This document shows positions 1 to 9,470 of a DNA stretch of 64,000 nt, one piece after another. The notes below the pieces were generated by a model that was given only the letters and a program-made list of their open reading frames with translations, was not told where the DNA came from and did no database searches. The DNA is from Microbacterium sp. MPKO10. GTDB taxonomy: Bacteria; Actinomycetota; Actinomycetes; Actinomycetales; Microbacteriaceae. Numbering within the stretch: the stretch's first letter is position 1; each line of letters begins with the position of its first letter. The stretch spans positions 372,001 through 436,000 of the forward strand of contig NZ_JAPCHX010000005.1 of assembly GCF_026107415.2 (NCBI RefSeq), written 5' to 3'. Made by a program: the position numbers and the translations under genes.

Positions 1-1266
1 CTGCGGCACATGCCCCGAGGCCAGCCGCGAGCGCACGGTGCTGATGATGCGCAGGGGAACTTTCAGCGAGCCATCAGACGCGACCTGCCGTGTCGTGTGG
101 GCGAGTGCCGGGTTTCCGAACCTGTCGAGCACGACGTCGCGGTAGGTCGGCAGGTCGAGCCCACGAGGCGCCGTGAGCGTCGGGAGCACGTCGACTGTGA
201 GTGCCTCGTTGACGCGCTCGCGCAGGAAGGTGTCTGCCACGGCCTCAGCGATCGTGGCGTAGCCGGCGAGGGCGCCCAGATACGCGAACATCGAGTGTGC
301 GGCGTTCAGCACACGGAGTTTGGCATGCTCGTATGGCCTGATGTCGTCTGTCAGGATCGCACCGACACGCTCCCATTCCGGGCGCGGCCCGGCAAACGCG
401 TCTTCGATCACCCACTGGCTGTACTCCTCGGCTACGACAAGGCCTTCGTCGCGCAGACCGAGCAGCTTCTCGCCCTCCGCGAGGTCACGGGGCGTTGCCG
501 CGGGAACCAGACGGTCGACGACGCTTGATGGGAAGGCGACGCCCCGCTCAAGCCACGTCGAGAACCCGGAGACGTCAACCGCAGTCGAGCGAGCGACGGC
601 GGCGGCGAGCTCTCGAACGGCAGCGCGTGTGACGGCCCCATTCTGTGGAATGTTGTCGCAGGGCAGCACAGTGAAGGGCCGTGCGCCGTTGCGGTAGCGA
701 CGCGCGAGTCCCCGCACGAGCAGGCCCAGTGGAGTGAGGGAGGGCTCCGTGCACGGCGACCCGTCAGTGAGTTCGCGACAGATGACGGAGACATCGGCTC
801 TGACCTCGGGGAGCGAGAAGTCGACGGTTCCTGCGGACGTCAGCCGGTACCCCTTCTCAGTGATCGTCAGGGTTGCGAGGTGAACAGCTGGCGACGCGAG
901 CATATCGGCGATCTCGGCTGAGTCATCTCCTGGCCAGTGGACGGCACGCAGCGAGCCAACGATCCGTGCGGTGTCGCCCCTCGTTGAGCGGGTGATCACG
1001 GTGAAGAGCCCGTCTTGCGGTTGCAGCTGCGTCACAGCAGCATCCGTCCTTCCGGTGACTCCGAGGATGCCCCAGTTGCGCTGACCCGTCGCCGCCATCG
1101 CGTCCTCCGAGTAGACCGCCTGGTGTGCCCGATGGAACGCCCCGACGCCGAAGTGCACGATCCCGACGCTGACGTCGGCGGACCACGACGGAGGCCCACT
1201 GACGAGTGATGACCGGTTCACGGAGTCAAGCGTCGCCCGTGAGAGCCGCGGGACGCGCTCAGTCAT
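1..1266 (-). CDS. mannitol dehydrogenase family protein, probable fructuronate reductase (3' end outside window)
   Basis: I translated this leftward frame by hand; 422 codons are visible and the gene runs off the window edge. Residues 35-48 hold the Rossmann signature GIVHFGVGAFHRAH, residues 204-210 the DNIPQNG motif, and residues 316-324 the KLRVLNAAH motif of polyol and long-chain mannitol dehydrogenases. The family is usually 450-500 residues, so about 60-80 are missing. Its ATG overlaps the stop of the upstream permease by 8 bp, so it is the last visible gene of the LacI/ABC operon. Family members oxidise mannitol or reduce fructuronate or tagaturonate with NAD(H). Next to glucuronate isomerase and mannonate dehydratase, D-fructuronate to D-mannonate (UxuB role) is the best inference; mannitol or arabitol dehydrogenase is the alternative. 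Confidence 0.88.
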   Translation of the reverse strand, partial: MTERVPRLSRATLDSVNRSSLVSGPPSWSADVSVGIVHFGVGAFHRAHQAVYSEDAMAATGQRNWGILGVTGRTDAAVTQLQPQDGLFTVITRSTRGDTARIVGSLRAVHWPGDDSAEIADMLASPAVHLATLTITEKGYRLTSAGTVDFSLPEVRADVSVICRELTDGSPCTEPSLTPLGLLVRGLARRYRNGARPFTVLPCDNIPQNGAVTRAAVRELAAAVARSTAVDVSGFSTWLERGVAFPSSVVDRLVPAATPRDLAEGEKLLGLRDEGLVVAEEYSQWVIEDAFAGPRPEWERVGAILTDDIRPYEHAKLRVLNAAHSMFAYLGALAGYATIAEAVADTFLRERVNEALTVDVLPTLTAPRGLDLPTYRDVVLDRFGNPALAHTTRQVASDGSLKVPLRIISTVRSRLASGHVPQ

Positions 1267-2182
1267 CGTCAGAGTCACGCACACGCGCCACCAGCTGGGT
1301 CGGGTTCACGAATCGCAGAGCGATGATCAGGATGACGAGCATCATGACGGTGTACATGACGGCCATCGATGACACGAGCGGGCGGGGCTCAGCGCCCCCT
1401 GCCGAGGTCATCGCCCGGTAGATGGCGACAACGAGCGTGTCAGATCCTGGCCCGGAGACGAGGAACGTCAGCTCAAACATGCCGACCGTGCGCACGAGAA
1501 CGAGGATGGCCGCCGCGAGGATGCCAGGAACGAGGAGCGGCCCGAGAATGCGCACGAAGACGTGACGCATTCCGGCGCCGCACATGCGCGCGGCGTTCTC
1601 GATTGTCGGATTGATCTGTTCGATGAACGGCGTCATCGTGATGATGACGAACGGCACAGACGGAACGAGATTGACGAGAATCACTGCGATCAGAGATCGG
1701 CCGAGGCCGAAGTTGTACATCACCGTGGCAAGCGGGATTCCAAACGTGATCGGCGGGATCAGCACGGGAAGAAGGAAGAGTGCAGTCACCACCCGTTTGA
1801 AGGGGAAGTCACGTCGGGCCAAGACGTACGACGCTGGCACGCCAATGAGAATCGAGATCGCGACGACGCTGAACGAGACGATGAGCGTCACGCCGATGAC
1901 GTGGGCGAGCTCGAACCGCTCCCAGGATTCGCCGTACCAGTCCGTCGTGTACTCCAGAGGCAGCCACGTGGTGAACCAGCTTTTCCCAACGGAATCGACG
2001 AACACGCTGATGAGGATGCCGAAGAGAAAGATGAAGAAGGCGGCGATGCCGGCCCAGACGAGCCAGGTTCCCGGTGAGGCAGCAAGCGAGCGCTGGCCCG
2101 GGGCGCGGTCTGTGCGCCGGGAGGCGGTGTCCGTGCGTTTGCGGCTGCCTGGCGCGCGAGCGGCAGTGGCGGATTCAGACAT
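1259..2182 (-). CDS. ABC transporter permease, PotC-like
   Basis: 307 residues with a basic, polar N-terminus of about 35 residues followed by six predicted membrane helices. The cytoplasmic EAA-type loop (ENAARMCGAGMRHVFVRIL) lies in the last third, as in BPD_transp_1 permeases of the spermidine/putrescine/iron class. It should form the membrane channel with the permease encoded immediately upstream, whose stop overlaps this ATG by one base. The substrate is not readable from the permease. The operon context (LacI regulator, fructuronate-reductase-like gene, divergent uxaC and manD) suggests a hexuronate or related acid rather than a polyamine. Confidence 0.9.
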   Translation of the reverse strand: MSESATAARAPGSRKRTDTASRRTDRAPGQRSLAASPGTWLVWAGIAAFFIFLFGILISVFVDSVGKSWFTTWLPLEYTTDWYGESWERFELAHVIGVTLIVSFSVVAISILIGVPASYVLARRDFPFKRVVTALFLLPVLIPPITFGIPLATVMYNFGLGRSLIAVILVNLVPSVPFVIITMTPFIEQINPTIENAARMCGAGMRHVFVRILGPLLVPGILAAAILVLVRTVGMFELTFLVSGPGSDTLVVAIYRAMTSAGGAEPRPLVSSMAVMYTVMMLVILIIALRFVNPTQLVARVRDSDDD

Positions 2183-3123
2183 CAGCCCTTACCTCCTGTT
2201 GATCCTTTGTAGAGAAACGACCGCCCGAGTAGGACGATGGCAATGACGAGGAGTTCGACGACGCCCATCACGATCGCGATGGTCGAGGCCATGCTGTAGT
2301 TCTGCTGCTCGCCGAATGCGCGATACGCCATCAGCGCCATCACGCGGGTGCTTCCGCCCGGATCACCGACAAGCCGGGCCGAGGGGAAGACGCTGAAGGC
2401 GAGGACGAACGTGAGAATGAACGTCGTCGCGAGACCCGGTGCGAGAAGCGGAAGCGTCACCCGGATGAACCGCTGACGCCAATTGGCCCCCAGAGTCTTC
2501 GCCGCCGCCTCAAGCGACGGGTCTATGCCCGATAAATACGACGACACGAGCAGAAAGGCGAATGGGAAACCCGAGATGATGAGCGAGAACATCACGCCGA
2601 GATAGTTATTGACGAGCTGCAGCGGCTGATCGATCAGGTTCATGTCGAGCAGGAATCGGTTCAACCATCCCTGACGACCCGCAAAGATCAGCAGCCCCTG
2701 TGCCGTGAGAACGGTGCCGAGCGTGATCGGGAGCACAAGGAGCGTCGACATCAAGCGCTTGCCGCGAAACTTTCCCCTGAGTTTGAAGGCGAGAGGAATC
2801 GACACCAGGACGTTGAAGAGTGCGGCGGGGAGCGCGAGCCTCATCGTCAACCAGATCGAATCAAAGATGAACGGATCGTTGAAGAACTGAACGTAGTTCG
2901 CGAAGATCCCTCCGCCCCACGCGTCGACCGTGCGATCGAGCGGCTGAACCGTCAGACCGATCCCGTAGGCGAACGGATAGATGAACAGAGCGACGATGAA
3001 GACGAGGGCGGGCAGCAGCATCCACAACCGCGCATCGATGCCGCGTTCGGCCAATCGGTGAGACAGGCTGGCCGTGCTGCGCTTCGCCGCGGTGTCGGCT
3101 GGCTTCTCGAGAGTCGCGCTCAC
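2182..3123 (-). CDS. ABC transporter permease, PotB-like
   Basis: 313 residues, six predicted membrane helices after a short charged N-terminus. The EAA loop reads LEAAAKTLGANWRQRFIRV, placing it in the binding-protein-dependent permease family, spermidine/putrescine/iron branch. It is the first of the two permeases of this importer. The start overlaps the ATPase stop by 4 bp, and the downstream permease overlaps its stop by one base, which points to translational coupling of transporter subunits made in similar amounts. Confidence 0.9.
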   Translation of the reverse strand: MSATLEKPADTAAKRSTASLSHRLAERGIDARLWMLLPALVFIVALFIYPFAYGIGLTVQPLDRTVDAWGGGIFANYVQFFNDPFIFDSIWLTMRLALPAALFNVLVSIPLAFKLRGKFRGKRLMSTLLVLPITLGTVLTAQGLLIFAGRQGWLNRFLLDMNLIDQPLQLVNNYLGVMFSLIISGFPFAFLLVSSYLSGIDPSLEAAAKTLGANWRQRFIRVTLPLLAPGLATTFILTFVLAFSVFPSARLVGDPGGSTRVMALMAYRAFGEQQNYSMASTIAIVMGVVELLVIAIVLLGRSFLYKGSTGGKG

Positions 3124-4250
3124 GAGGCACCAGCCCCGACGGGCAGCGGCGCGAGCGCTGCCCCGTGTCCGGTCAATGACTCCGGGTAGACGAGCACACG
3201 TTCCGGAGCAACGGTCACCGTGACGGCGGATCCGGCTGCCGGAGCGGTCTCCGCCGTGACATGGAGCCGCTGGCCGTGATCCGTCTCGACCTCGAGCGCG
3301 AACTCGCGCCCTTGGTATTCGGACGCGATGACCGTGCCGGAAATCGCGTTCGGCCCGGTAGCGGACGTGCCGACGATCAGGTCATGGGGTCTGATAGCCA
3401 CTCGAGCGCTCTCCCCTGGCGCGACAGATCCGACCCGGGTGCCGACCAATGACATTCCGCCGCCGGACACCGTTGCTGTCGTGTCGTTTACCACGTCGAC
3501 GGCGACGTCGAGGAGGTTGCGATAGCCCATGAAGTCGGCGACGTGCCAGTTCGCCGGGCTGTCGTGCAGTTCCTGCGGCGTTCCGATCTGCTGAACATGG
3601 CCGTCACGAAGCACCACGAGACGGTCGGCGAGAGAAAGCGCCTCCTCCTGATCGTGCGTCACGTAAATCGTCGTGAGACCGAGAGTCTGATGGAGGCGAC
3701 GGATCTCAGAACGCATTTCGATCCGCAGTTTCGCGTCCAGATTGGAGAGCGGCTCATCCATCAGCACGAGCCGAGGCTCGAGAACAATGGCGCGGGCAAT
3801 CGCGACGCGTTGCTGTTGGCCACCCGACAGCTGCCCCGGCAGCTTCTTCGCGTGCGCGTCGAGCTTCACGAGCATGAGTGCCTCTGTCACGCGCTTGTTG
3901 ACCTCGTCACGCGGAACACCCCGCATCTGCAGGCCGAACGCGACGTTCTTGTGTACGGAGAGGTGCGGAAAGAGCGCGTAGTTCTGAAAGACCATTCCGA
4001 AGTCGCGCTTCTCGGCGGGAAGCACGTCAACGCGCTTCCCGTCGATCAGCACCTGTCCATGAGTGAGGGGAAGCAGACCGGCAAGGCAGTTGAGCGCCGT
4101 CGACTTTCCGCATCCGCTCGGACCGAGGAGGGCAATGAACTCGCCTGCCTCGATCGTGAGGGACAGATCAGCCAGGGCGGCCTGGCCCCCGAAGCTGCGC
4201 CCGACATTCACAAGCTCGAGTGCACCAAATTTCGTCGCAGTGATACCCAT
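3120..4250 (-). CDS. ABC transporter ATP-binding protein, PotA-like
   Basis: 376 residues. The Walker A motif GPSGCGKST is at 43-51, the Q-loop glutamine at about 89, the signature LSGGQQQR at 141-148 and Walker B LVLMDEP at 161-167, so all catalytic elements are present. From about residue 240 a C-terminal TOBE-type domain follows, as in CUT1/PotA ATPases that dock on two permeases. It energises the importer formed by the neighbouring permeases and binding protein. The binding-protein gene ends three bases before this ATG, and the permease start overlaps this gene's stop. Confidence 0.92.
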   Translation of the reverse strand: MGITATKFGALELVNVGRSFGGQAALADLSLTIEAGEFIALLGPSGCGKSTALNCLAGLLPLTHGQVLIDGKRVDVLPAEKRDFGMVFQNYALFPHLSVHKNVAFGLQMRGVPRDEVNKRVTEALMLVKLDAHAKKLPGQLSGGQQQRVAIARAIVLEPRLVLMDEPLSNLDAKLRIEMRSEIRRLHQTLGLTTIYVTHDQEEALSLADRLVVLRDGHVQQIGTPQELHDSPANWHVADFMGYRNLLDVAVDVVNDTTATVSGGGMSLVGTRVGSVAPGESARVAIRPHDLIVGTSATGPNAISGTVIASEYQGREFALEVETDHGQRLHVTAETAPAAGSAVTVTVAPERVLVYPESLTGHGAALAPLPVGAGAS

Positions 4251-4253
4251 GAA

Positions 4254-5477
4254 TTACTCGTCCTCGTACTTTCCGACGCCGATCGTGCGGTCCCAGATGT
4301 CGAAGGCCTTGACCATTTGATCTGGCGTGAGAGGGGTCTCCTTCGGCATCTTCTCGATCAAGTCGTCGTACCAGTCACGCCCGAACTCGGCGATGACGTC
4401 CTGACTTTCCTGCGGTGCAAGATCGAGTGTGGCGTCCTTGACGGCCGGTCCCGGGTAGAAGTAGCCGTGGTCATATGCTTTCGCGTTCTGCTCGGGCGTC
4501 AGCATGTCCTGGAGCAGAAGCAGGATCGCCGACAGCTTGTCTGCCGACTGTCCTTTCGGAACGACGGCGTAGTGCGCATCGGTCACCCACGTGAAGTCGT
4601 CGAATGCCGCTGCCTCAATCCATTCAGGCAGGGAGCCTTCGGCGCGCGGATTGATGTCCCATCCCGTCGTCGTAGGAATGAGCGTCCAGGTGCCGTCTGC
4701 CATGTTGGAGACGACCTGTCCCGTCCCCGTCGGGTAGTTGGAGACGTACTCACCAAGCTGTTCCAGGTACTCCCAGGTCTTGTCCCAGCCGTTCTCCGGA
4801 TCGGTGGGGTCGTCGTCTCCCAGGATGTACGGAAGCCCCATGAGGAACGTGCGACCGGGGCCCGAGTTCGCCGGCCGAGCATAACCGAACTTGCCCGGGT
4901 GTGCCTCCGCCCAGGCAAGCAGCTCCTCCGGCGTCGACGGCACATCATCGACTTCCTTCGGGTTGTAGTTGAGAAGTGGGCCGGACGGGTAGTACGAGAC
5001 GACCGCCCCGAAACCATCGGCAAGCTCCTGCATGTTCGCTGCGGGTTCCAGGTAATTCTCTTGGTTGCTCAGGCGGTCACCATAGTCGGTAACCAATGGA
5101 ACCCAGAGGTCTTGACCGATTCCCGCCGACAGCCCGTCGTTCCCGGTGAACACAAGATCAACCTGGATATCGCCGCTGTCGACCTGAGGCTTGATGGTTC
5201 CGACAAGGTCGGGAGACCCTCCGCTCTCCCAGTTGACGGCAGAGATGATGTCCGAGTGCTCCGCGACAAAGTCGTCAACCATGGCGCCGACCTCTTTCTG
5301 AGCGCCAGCAACGTCGAGGATGTTCAGAGTGACGGCCGCAGATGGTTTATCGGGCACGTTCCCCGCGTCTGCCGCAGCCGAGTCGTCTGACGACGACCCC
5401 GGTGCCGTGCAACTCGTGAGCATGAGAGCACCCGCCGCAAGGGCGGATACCATGACTGCTTGTTTCGTGACACGCAT
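4254..5477 (-). CDS. ABC transporter substrate-binding lipoprotein (PotD/SBP_bac_8-like)
   Basis: 407 residues. A lipoprotein signal peptide is visible: positive N-terminus, hydrophobic stretch, and lipobox LTSC with Cys23 as the lipidated residue, followed by a Ser/Asp-rich linker. The mature part looks like the extracellular solute-binding family used by spermidine/putrescine, iron and some sugar-acid transporters. It should capture the ligand outside the membrane and deliver it to the two permeases encoded downstream. It lies 37 bp after the LacI gene and is probably co-transcribed with it. A hexuronate, mannonate or glucuronide ligand is inferred from context only. Confidence 0.88.
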   Translation of the reverse strand: MRVTKQAVMVSALAAGALMLTSCTAPGSSSDDSAAADAGNVPDKPSAAVTLNILDVAGAQKEVGAMVDDFVAEHSDIISAVNWESGGSPDLVGTIKPQVDSGDIQVDLVFTGNDGLSAGIGQDLWVPLVTDYGDRLSNQENYLEPAANMQELADGFGAVVSYYPSGPLLNYNPKEVDDVPSTPEELLAWAEAHPGKFGYARPANSGPGRTFLMGLPYILGDDDPTDPENGWDKTWEYLEQLGEYVSNYPTGTGQVVSNMADGTWTLIPTTTGWDINPRAEGSLPEWIEAAAFDDFTWVTDAHYAVVPKGQSADKLSAILLLLQDMLTPEQNAKAYDHGYFYPGPAVKDATLDLAPQESQDVIAEFGRDWYDDLIEKMPKETPLTPDQMVKAFDIWDRTIGVGKYEDE

Positions 5478-5500
5478 GCGTGTTCCTTCCGTGATGATTG

Positions 5501-5520
5501 TCGTGACACCTCTGTCACGA
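5501..5520. promoter_or_regulatory. inverted repeat between the LacI gene and the binding-protein gene
   Basis: TCGTGACA and TGTCACGA form 8-bp perfect arms around a 4-base centre (CCTC). The repeat overlaps the stop codon of the LacI gene and lies about 25 bp upstream of the binding-protein ATG. There is no T-run, so an operator or a weak attenuating hairpin fits better than an intrinsic terminator. The function is not established. Confidence 0.45.
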
Positions 5521-6537
5521 CGCTGTTGTTGTGCCCGTTGCCCGGCGACTCAAGGGAGCCTCGCCTGTCGATTGCCGAACGACGAGGTCCACGGGAAGCT
5601 GCCGAGGGATGTGAGTGGATTCGGCATCGTCCGCGTCAAGAATGCTGAGCAGAAGATCAGCGGCCATGCGCCCCATATGCTTTCTTGGCTGGTCAATGGT
5701 CGTCAGGTTGGGGCGAACGAATGTTGAGACTGCCACGTTGTCGAACCCGACAATGCTGATCTGCTCGGGGACGGACACCCCTCGTTCTCGCAACCGGTCG
5801 AGCAGGCCGAGCGCGATCAGGTCGTTGTATGCAACGACAGCTGTTGCGCCGCTGGCCAGCGCAAGGTCGGCGGCTTGGACACCTCCACCGAAGTTCGGCG
5901 GGAAGCTTCCGAGTTCAATGAGTTCAGTCGTACCGTGAGCCTCGCCGAACTCCTGAAATGCCTCGGAGCGATGCCGGTGTGACCACGATTGCTCGGGACC
6001 TCCGGCGTACGCGATCGTCGTGTGGCCGAGTGCTGTCAGGTGTCGAAGCACGCGGAGCATGCCGCCGTTGTCGAAGACGATGGACGGAACGTCAGCGAAC
6101 TTTCTGTTCGCGAGAACCGTCGGCACGAGTGAGGTCAGCCGCCCCAATTCGACGTCAGTCGAACGAGGCGAACACATGATGATGCCATCGACCTGTTTGG
6201 CGAGGGACCTGACAACTGTGCTCTCGATGCTTGGGTCTTCATCGAAGTCACCGATGTAGACCGAATAGCCGGCAGCGCGCGCACGCTCCTGCACGCCCTT
6301 GCTCACCGCTCCGAAGTATGGGTTCTCCAGGTCGGGGATGATGAGGCCGATCGTTCCGCTGCGGCCGGTGATGAGGCCGCGGGCGTTCTTGTTGGGGCGG
6401 TACCCGAGCCGCACGACGACGGATTCGACCGCCTCTCGCGTCGCGTCCGCAACCTTGTTTGGCGACGAGAGGGCGCGGGAAACTGTCGAGATTGAGACTC
6501 CGGCTTCTTTCGCCACGTCTCGGATTGTCACTGCCAT
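5515..6537 (-). CDS. LacI-family transcriptional regulator of the hexuronate locus
   Basis: 340 residues from the chosen ATG. A longer frame from 6603 adds 22 residues, but the LacI-type start MAVTIRDVAKEAGVSISTVS begins here and AAGGCGG precedes this ATG. Residues 1-50 are the helix-turn-helix plus hinge (VSISTVSRAL), and the rest is a periplasmic-binding-protein-like sensor domain. It is the first gene of the leftward operon with the ABC importer and is divergent from uxaC. Two LacI-type half-palindromes lie just upstream, so autoregulation and control of both directions are likely. The effector, perhaps an uronate or mannonate, is inferred. Confidence 0.93.
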   Translation of the reverse strand: MAVTIRDVAKEAGVSISTVSRALSSPNKVADATREAVESVVVRLGYRPNKNARGLITGRSGTIGLIIPDLENPYFGAVSKGVQERARAAGYSVYIGDFDEDPSIESTVVRSLAKQVDGIIMCSPRSTDVELGRLTSLVPTVLANRKFADVPSIVFDNGGMLRVLRHLTALGHTTIAYAGGPEQSWSHRHRSEAFQEFGEAHGTTELIELGSFPPNFGGGVQAADLALASGATAVVAYNDLIALGLLDRLRERGVSVPEQISIVGFDNVAVSTFVRPNLTTIDQPRKHMGRMAADLLLSILDADDAESTHIPRQLPVDLVVRQSTGEAPLSRRATGTTTAS

Positions 6538-6569
6538 GGGCACCGCCTTGTGCTGTCTTTCCCTGATTA

Positions 6570-6602
6570 TGCAAACCTTTTCATTCTGGGTCAAGCGTTT
6601 CA
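6570..6602. promoter_or_regulatory. two candidate LacI-type operators
   Basis: TGCAAACCTTTTCA (6570-6583) and TCAAGCGTTTCA (6591-6602) both approximate the LacI-family consensus TGNAAACGNTTNCA, with symmetric outer TG/CA and A/T tracts. They lie 33-65 bp upstream of the LacI start and on the upstream side of the uxaC promoter, so one regulator could act on both operons. This rests on consensus matching by eye. Confidence 0.5.
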
Positions 6603-6647
6603 TTGATTTTCATTCGCACCCACTCGTTCCTGCCGCCAAATCTTCCT

Positions 6648-6675
6648 TTTGATCCTCGAAATCTCGCGCTATAGT
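6648..6675 (+). promoter_or_regulatory. candidate promoter of uxaC-manD
   Basis: A TTTGAT element (6648-6653) and TATAGT (6670-6675) are separated by 16 bp, close to the sigma-70-type consensus and in the only A/T-richer part of this intergenic region. Transcription would begin near 6682 and give a leader of about 80 bases containing the palindrome at 6721-6747. Confidence 0.45.
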
Positions 6676-6720
6676 GTGTGAATCTGCGGCGGCATCGTGG
6701 CTGTCGCATGGCACATCGTT

Positions 6721-6747
6721 ATGAAACAAGAACAGTTCTTGTTTCAT
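6721..6747. promoter_or_regulatory. 27-bp perfect inverted repeat just before the uxaC ribosome binding site
   Basis: Arms ATGAAACAAGAA and TTCTTGTTTCAT are exact 12-bp complements around CAG. The repeat ends two bases before the AAAGGA Shine-Dalgarno sequence of uxaC. In DNA it looks like a dimeric repressor site placed downstream of the promoter; in RNA it would form a 12-bp stem next to the ribosome binding site. It does not have the spacing of a normal LacI operator. Confidence 0.7.
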
Positions 6748-6760
6748 GAAAGGACGCAGA

Positions 6761-8209
6761 ATGCCGAGAAAGCTGACTCTGGATCCCGACCGCGCGCTTC
6801 CACCAGAGCCCGCGCTGAGGGCCATCGCCCGCGAACTCTACGCCGGCATTGCCTCGTTGCCTCTGATCAGCATGCACGGCCATGTGGACGCGGGGGCGAT
6901 CGCGCGAAACGACGCGTTCGGCGACCCGGCGGAGTTGTTCGTCATCCCCGATCATTATCTGAGACGGATGCTCGTCTCCCAGGGGCTCTCCCAGGCCGAG
7001 CTCGGAGTTCCCAACCGTGCGAGCCGAGGTGAAAACGCCGAGAGTACCCAGGCAGTCCATCGAGAGATCTGGCGCCGATTCTGCGAAAACTGGAGGCTCT
7101 TCCGCGGAACCCCGACGCGATACTGGCTCGAACATGAACTCGTCGCCGTCTTCGGCATCGACACCGAGCCGAGCGCCGACACCGCCGACGCGCTCTTCGA
7201 CGAGCTCAGCGAGGTTCTCTCCCGCCCCGAGTCGCGTATGCGCCCGCTCTTCGACAGCTTCGGGATCGAGATTCTCGCGACGACGGACCCTGCTGCCTCT
7301 CCGCTCGACGACCACGCACGGTTGCGCGCAGACGGGTGGGGCGACCGTGTCATCCCGACCTTCCGCCCGGATGCCCTGCACGAGCTCACCCGCCCCGACT
7401 GGCCGGAGCAGATCCGAGCGCTCTCCGAAGCCAGCGGCATTGACGTCGTCGATTACCGTTCTTTCCTCGAGGCCGTGCGTCAGCGCCGATCCGCGTTCGC
7501 CGCGGCCGGCGCCCGAGCAAGCGACCACGGCCCGGCAACCGCCGACACGACGCCTCTCGATCCGGTCGACGCACAGGCACTGTTCGATGCGGCGCTTGCG
7601 GGCACGGCGGATGCTGCCGGGGCTGCAGCTTTCGGCGCGAACATGCTGTTCGAGAATGCGCGTATGTCGCTCGACGACGGCCTGGTGATGCAGATACACC
7701 CGGGGGTCTTGCGGGACCACAGCAGCGCCATCGCCACCGAGTTCGGCACGGACAACGGCTTTGACATTCCCGTGCAGGTGGAATTCACGCGTGCACTGCG
7801 CCCGATGCTTGACGCCTTCGGGCTCGATCCGCGGTTCCGTGTGGTCCTCTACACCATCGACGAGACCGTGTACTCACGAGAGCTGGCACCGCTCGCCGGA
7901 GCGTACCCGACTGTTCGACTCGGAGCCCCGTGGTGGTTTCTCGACTCCCCGGGCGGAATGGCACGATTCCGCGAGCTTACGACCGAGACCGCCGGCTTCT
8001 ACAACACGAGCGGCTTCGTGGACGACACCCGGGCGTTCGCGTCGATCCCCGCCCGACACGACCTCGCACGGCGCATGGACGCCGGCTACCTCGCGAAACT
8101 CGTCGCCACAGGTCTGCTCAGCATCGACGAAGCCCACGAGACCGCGCGCGACCTCACCTACGATCTTCCGAAGCTCGCCTTCGCTCCTCGCACAACCGCT
8201 GCTCTGTAG
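6761..8209 (+). CDS. uxaC: glucuronate isomerase
   Basis: 482 residues from the ATG at 6761, chosen because AAAGGA (6749-6754) sits 6 bp upstream; an ATG at 6746 would lie inside the palindrome. The N-terminus contains the metal-site region [10 protein letters not shown] of the amidohydrolase-fold uronate isomerases, and the length matches the family (about 470). The enzyme converts D-glucuronate to D-fructuronate (and galacturonate to tagaturonate) in the cytoplasm, the first step of the Ashwell pathway. The next gene encodes mannonate dehydratase, and the divergent operon supplies uptake and the probable fructuronate reductase, so the pathway to 2-keto-3-deoxygluconate is complete here. Confidence 0.93.
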   Translation: MPRKLTLDPDRALPPEPALRAIARELYAGIASLPLISMHGHVDAGAIARNDAFGDPAELFVIPDHYLRRMLVSQGLSQAELGVPNRASRGENAESTQAVHREIWRRFCENWRLFRGTPTRYWLEHELVAVFGIDTEPSADTADALFDELSEVLSRPESRMRPLFDSFGIEILATTDPAASPLDDHARLRADGWGDRVIPTFRPDALHELTRPDWPEQIRALSEASGIDVVDYRSFLEAVRQRRSAFAAAGARASDHGPATADTTPLDPVDAQALFDAALAGTADAAGAAAFGANMLFENARMSLDDGLVMQIHPGVLRDHSSAIATEFGTDNGFDIPVQVEFTRALRPMLDAFGLDPRFRVVLYTIDETVYSRELAPLAGAYPTVRLGAPWWFLDSPGGMARFRELTTETAGFYNTSGFVDDTRAFASIPARHDLARRMDAGYLAKLVATGLLSIDEAHETARDLTYDLPKLAFAPRTTAAL

Positions 8210-8238
8210 CATCCGATTCCCTCAAGAAAGAGACGTCA

Positions 8239-9468
8239 ATGTCGACAATCGAACGCGCCGAGGTGCTGATCACCAGCCCCGGCCGAAACTTCGTCACCCT
8301 GCGCATCACCACATCCGACGGCACGACCGGGCTGGGCGATGCCACGCTCAACGGACGAGAGCTTGCCGTCGCGTCGTACCTGCGCGATCACCTGGTTCCG
8401 ATTCTGATCGGACGCGACCCGCAGAACATCGAGGACATGTGGCAGTACCTGTACCGCGGTGCATACTGGCGTCGCGGCCCCGTCACGATGGCCGCGATCG
8501 CCGCCGTCGACGTCGCCCTGTGGGACATCAAGGGAAAGATCGCGGGCCTGCCCGTCTACCAGCTGCTCGGCGGTGCATCCAGACGCGGGGCGCTCGCTTA
8601 CGGCCACGCCTCGGGATCTGACATACCCTCACTGTTCACCTCGATCCGCAATCACCTCGACGAGGGCTTCGCCGCGATTCGCATCCAGACCGGCGTCCCG
8701 GGCCTCGGGCAGGTGTATGGAGTCGCCTCCGACCAGAAGCCGGGCCAGCGGTACGACTACGAGCCAGCCTCGCGAGGCGCCGCGCCTTCCGAAGAGTCTT
8801 GGGACTCGCGCGCCTACCTGCGGCACATTCCCACCGTCTTCGCCGCCGTCCGCGATGAGTTCGGGCCGGAGCTCCCGCTGTTGCATGACGGCCACCACAG
8901 GCTCACCCCCAATCAAGCGGCGATCCTCGGAAAATCGCTTGAGCCGTACGACGTGTTCTGGCTTGAAGACTGCACACCGGGCGAGAATCAGGAGGCACTG
9001 CGACGCGTGCGCTCGCAGACAACGACGCCCTTGGCGATCGGCGAGGTGTTCAATTCGGTCTTCGACTATCAGACCCTCATCACCGAGCAGCTGATCGACT
9101 ACGTCCGCAGCGCCGTCACCCACACCGGCGGCATAACGGCCTTGAAGAAGCTCATGGATTTCGCCGCGATCTATCAGATCAAGTCGGGGTTCCACGGCCC
9201 GACCGATGTCTCTCCTGTCGGCCAGGCGGCTGCCCTGCACCTCGATCTGGCCATCCACAATTTCGGCATCCAGGAGTACATGAAGCACTCGGATGACACG
9301 CTCCGGGTCTTCCGCACCAGTTACACATTTGAGAACGGGCTGCTCCACCCCGGCGATGCACCTGGACTCGGCGTCGAATACGACGACGAACTCGCCGGTT
9401 CATTCGAGTACTCGCCCGCCTATCTCCCGGTGAATCGGCTGCAGGACGGCACTGTTCACGACTGGTAG
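8239..9468 (+). CDS. manD: D-mannonate dehydratase, enolase superfamily (ManD/RspA type)
   Basis: 409 residues from the ATG at 8239; the frame extends farther upstream, but the conserved start [11 protein letters not shown] and the uxaC stop fix the N-terminus. An N-terminal capping domain is followed by the TIM barrel with metal-ligand motifs [22 protein letters not shown] and AIGEVFN and the later SGFHGPTD histidine, as in characterised ManD proteins. It dehydrates D-mannonate to 2-keto-3-deoxy-D-gluconate. This is the enolase-superfamily solution rather than the UxuA xylose-isomerase-like one. Some family members act on gluconate or are weak; the uxaC context supports mannonate. Confidence 0.9.
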   Translation: MSTIERAEVLITSPGRNFVTLRITTSDGTTGLGDATLNGRELAVASYLRDHLVPILIGRDPQNIEDMWQYLYRGAYWRRGPVTMAAIAAVDVALWDIKGKIAGLPVYQLLGGASRRGALAYGHASGSDIPSLFTSIRNHLDEGFAAIRIQTGVPGLGQVYGVASDQKPGQRYDYEPASRGAAPSEESWDSRAYLRHIPTVFAAVRDEFGPELPLLHDGHHRLTPNQAAILGKSLEPYDVFWLEDCTPGENQEALRRVRSQTTTPLAIGEVFNSVFDYQTLITEQLIDYVRSAVTHTGGITALKKLMDFAAIYQIKSGFHGPTDVSPVGQAAALHLDLAIHNFGIQEYMKHSDDTLRVFRTSYTFENGLLHPGDAPGLGVEYDDELAGSFEYSPAYLPVNRLQDGTVHDW

Positions 9469-9470
9469 GC

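Noticed and set aside
3543-5390. 615-residue open frame on the plus strand
   Set aside because: It lies antisense to the ABC transporter genes, has no recognisable domain and is rich in Arg, His and Val, as expected of a shadow frame in GC-rich DNA.
7930-8238. Upstream extension of manD by 103 codons
   Set aside because: It overlaps uxaC in another frame and the conserved ManD N-terminus begins at 8239.
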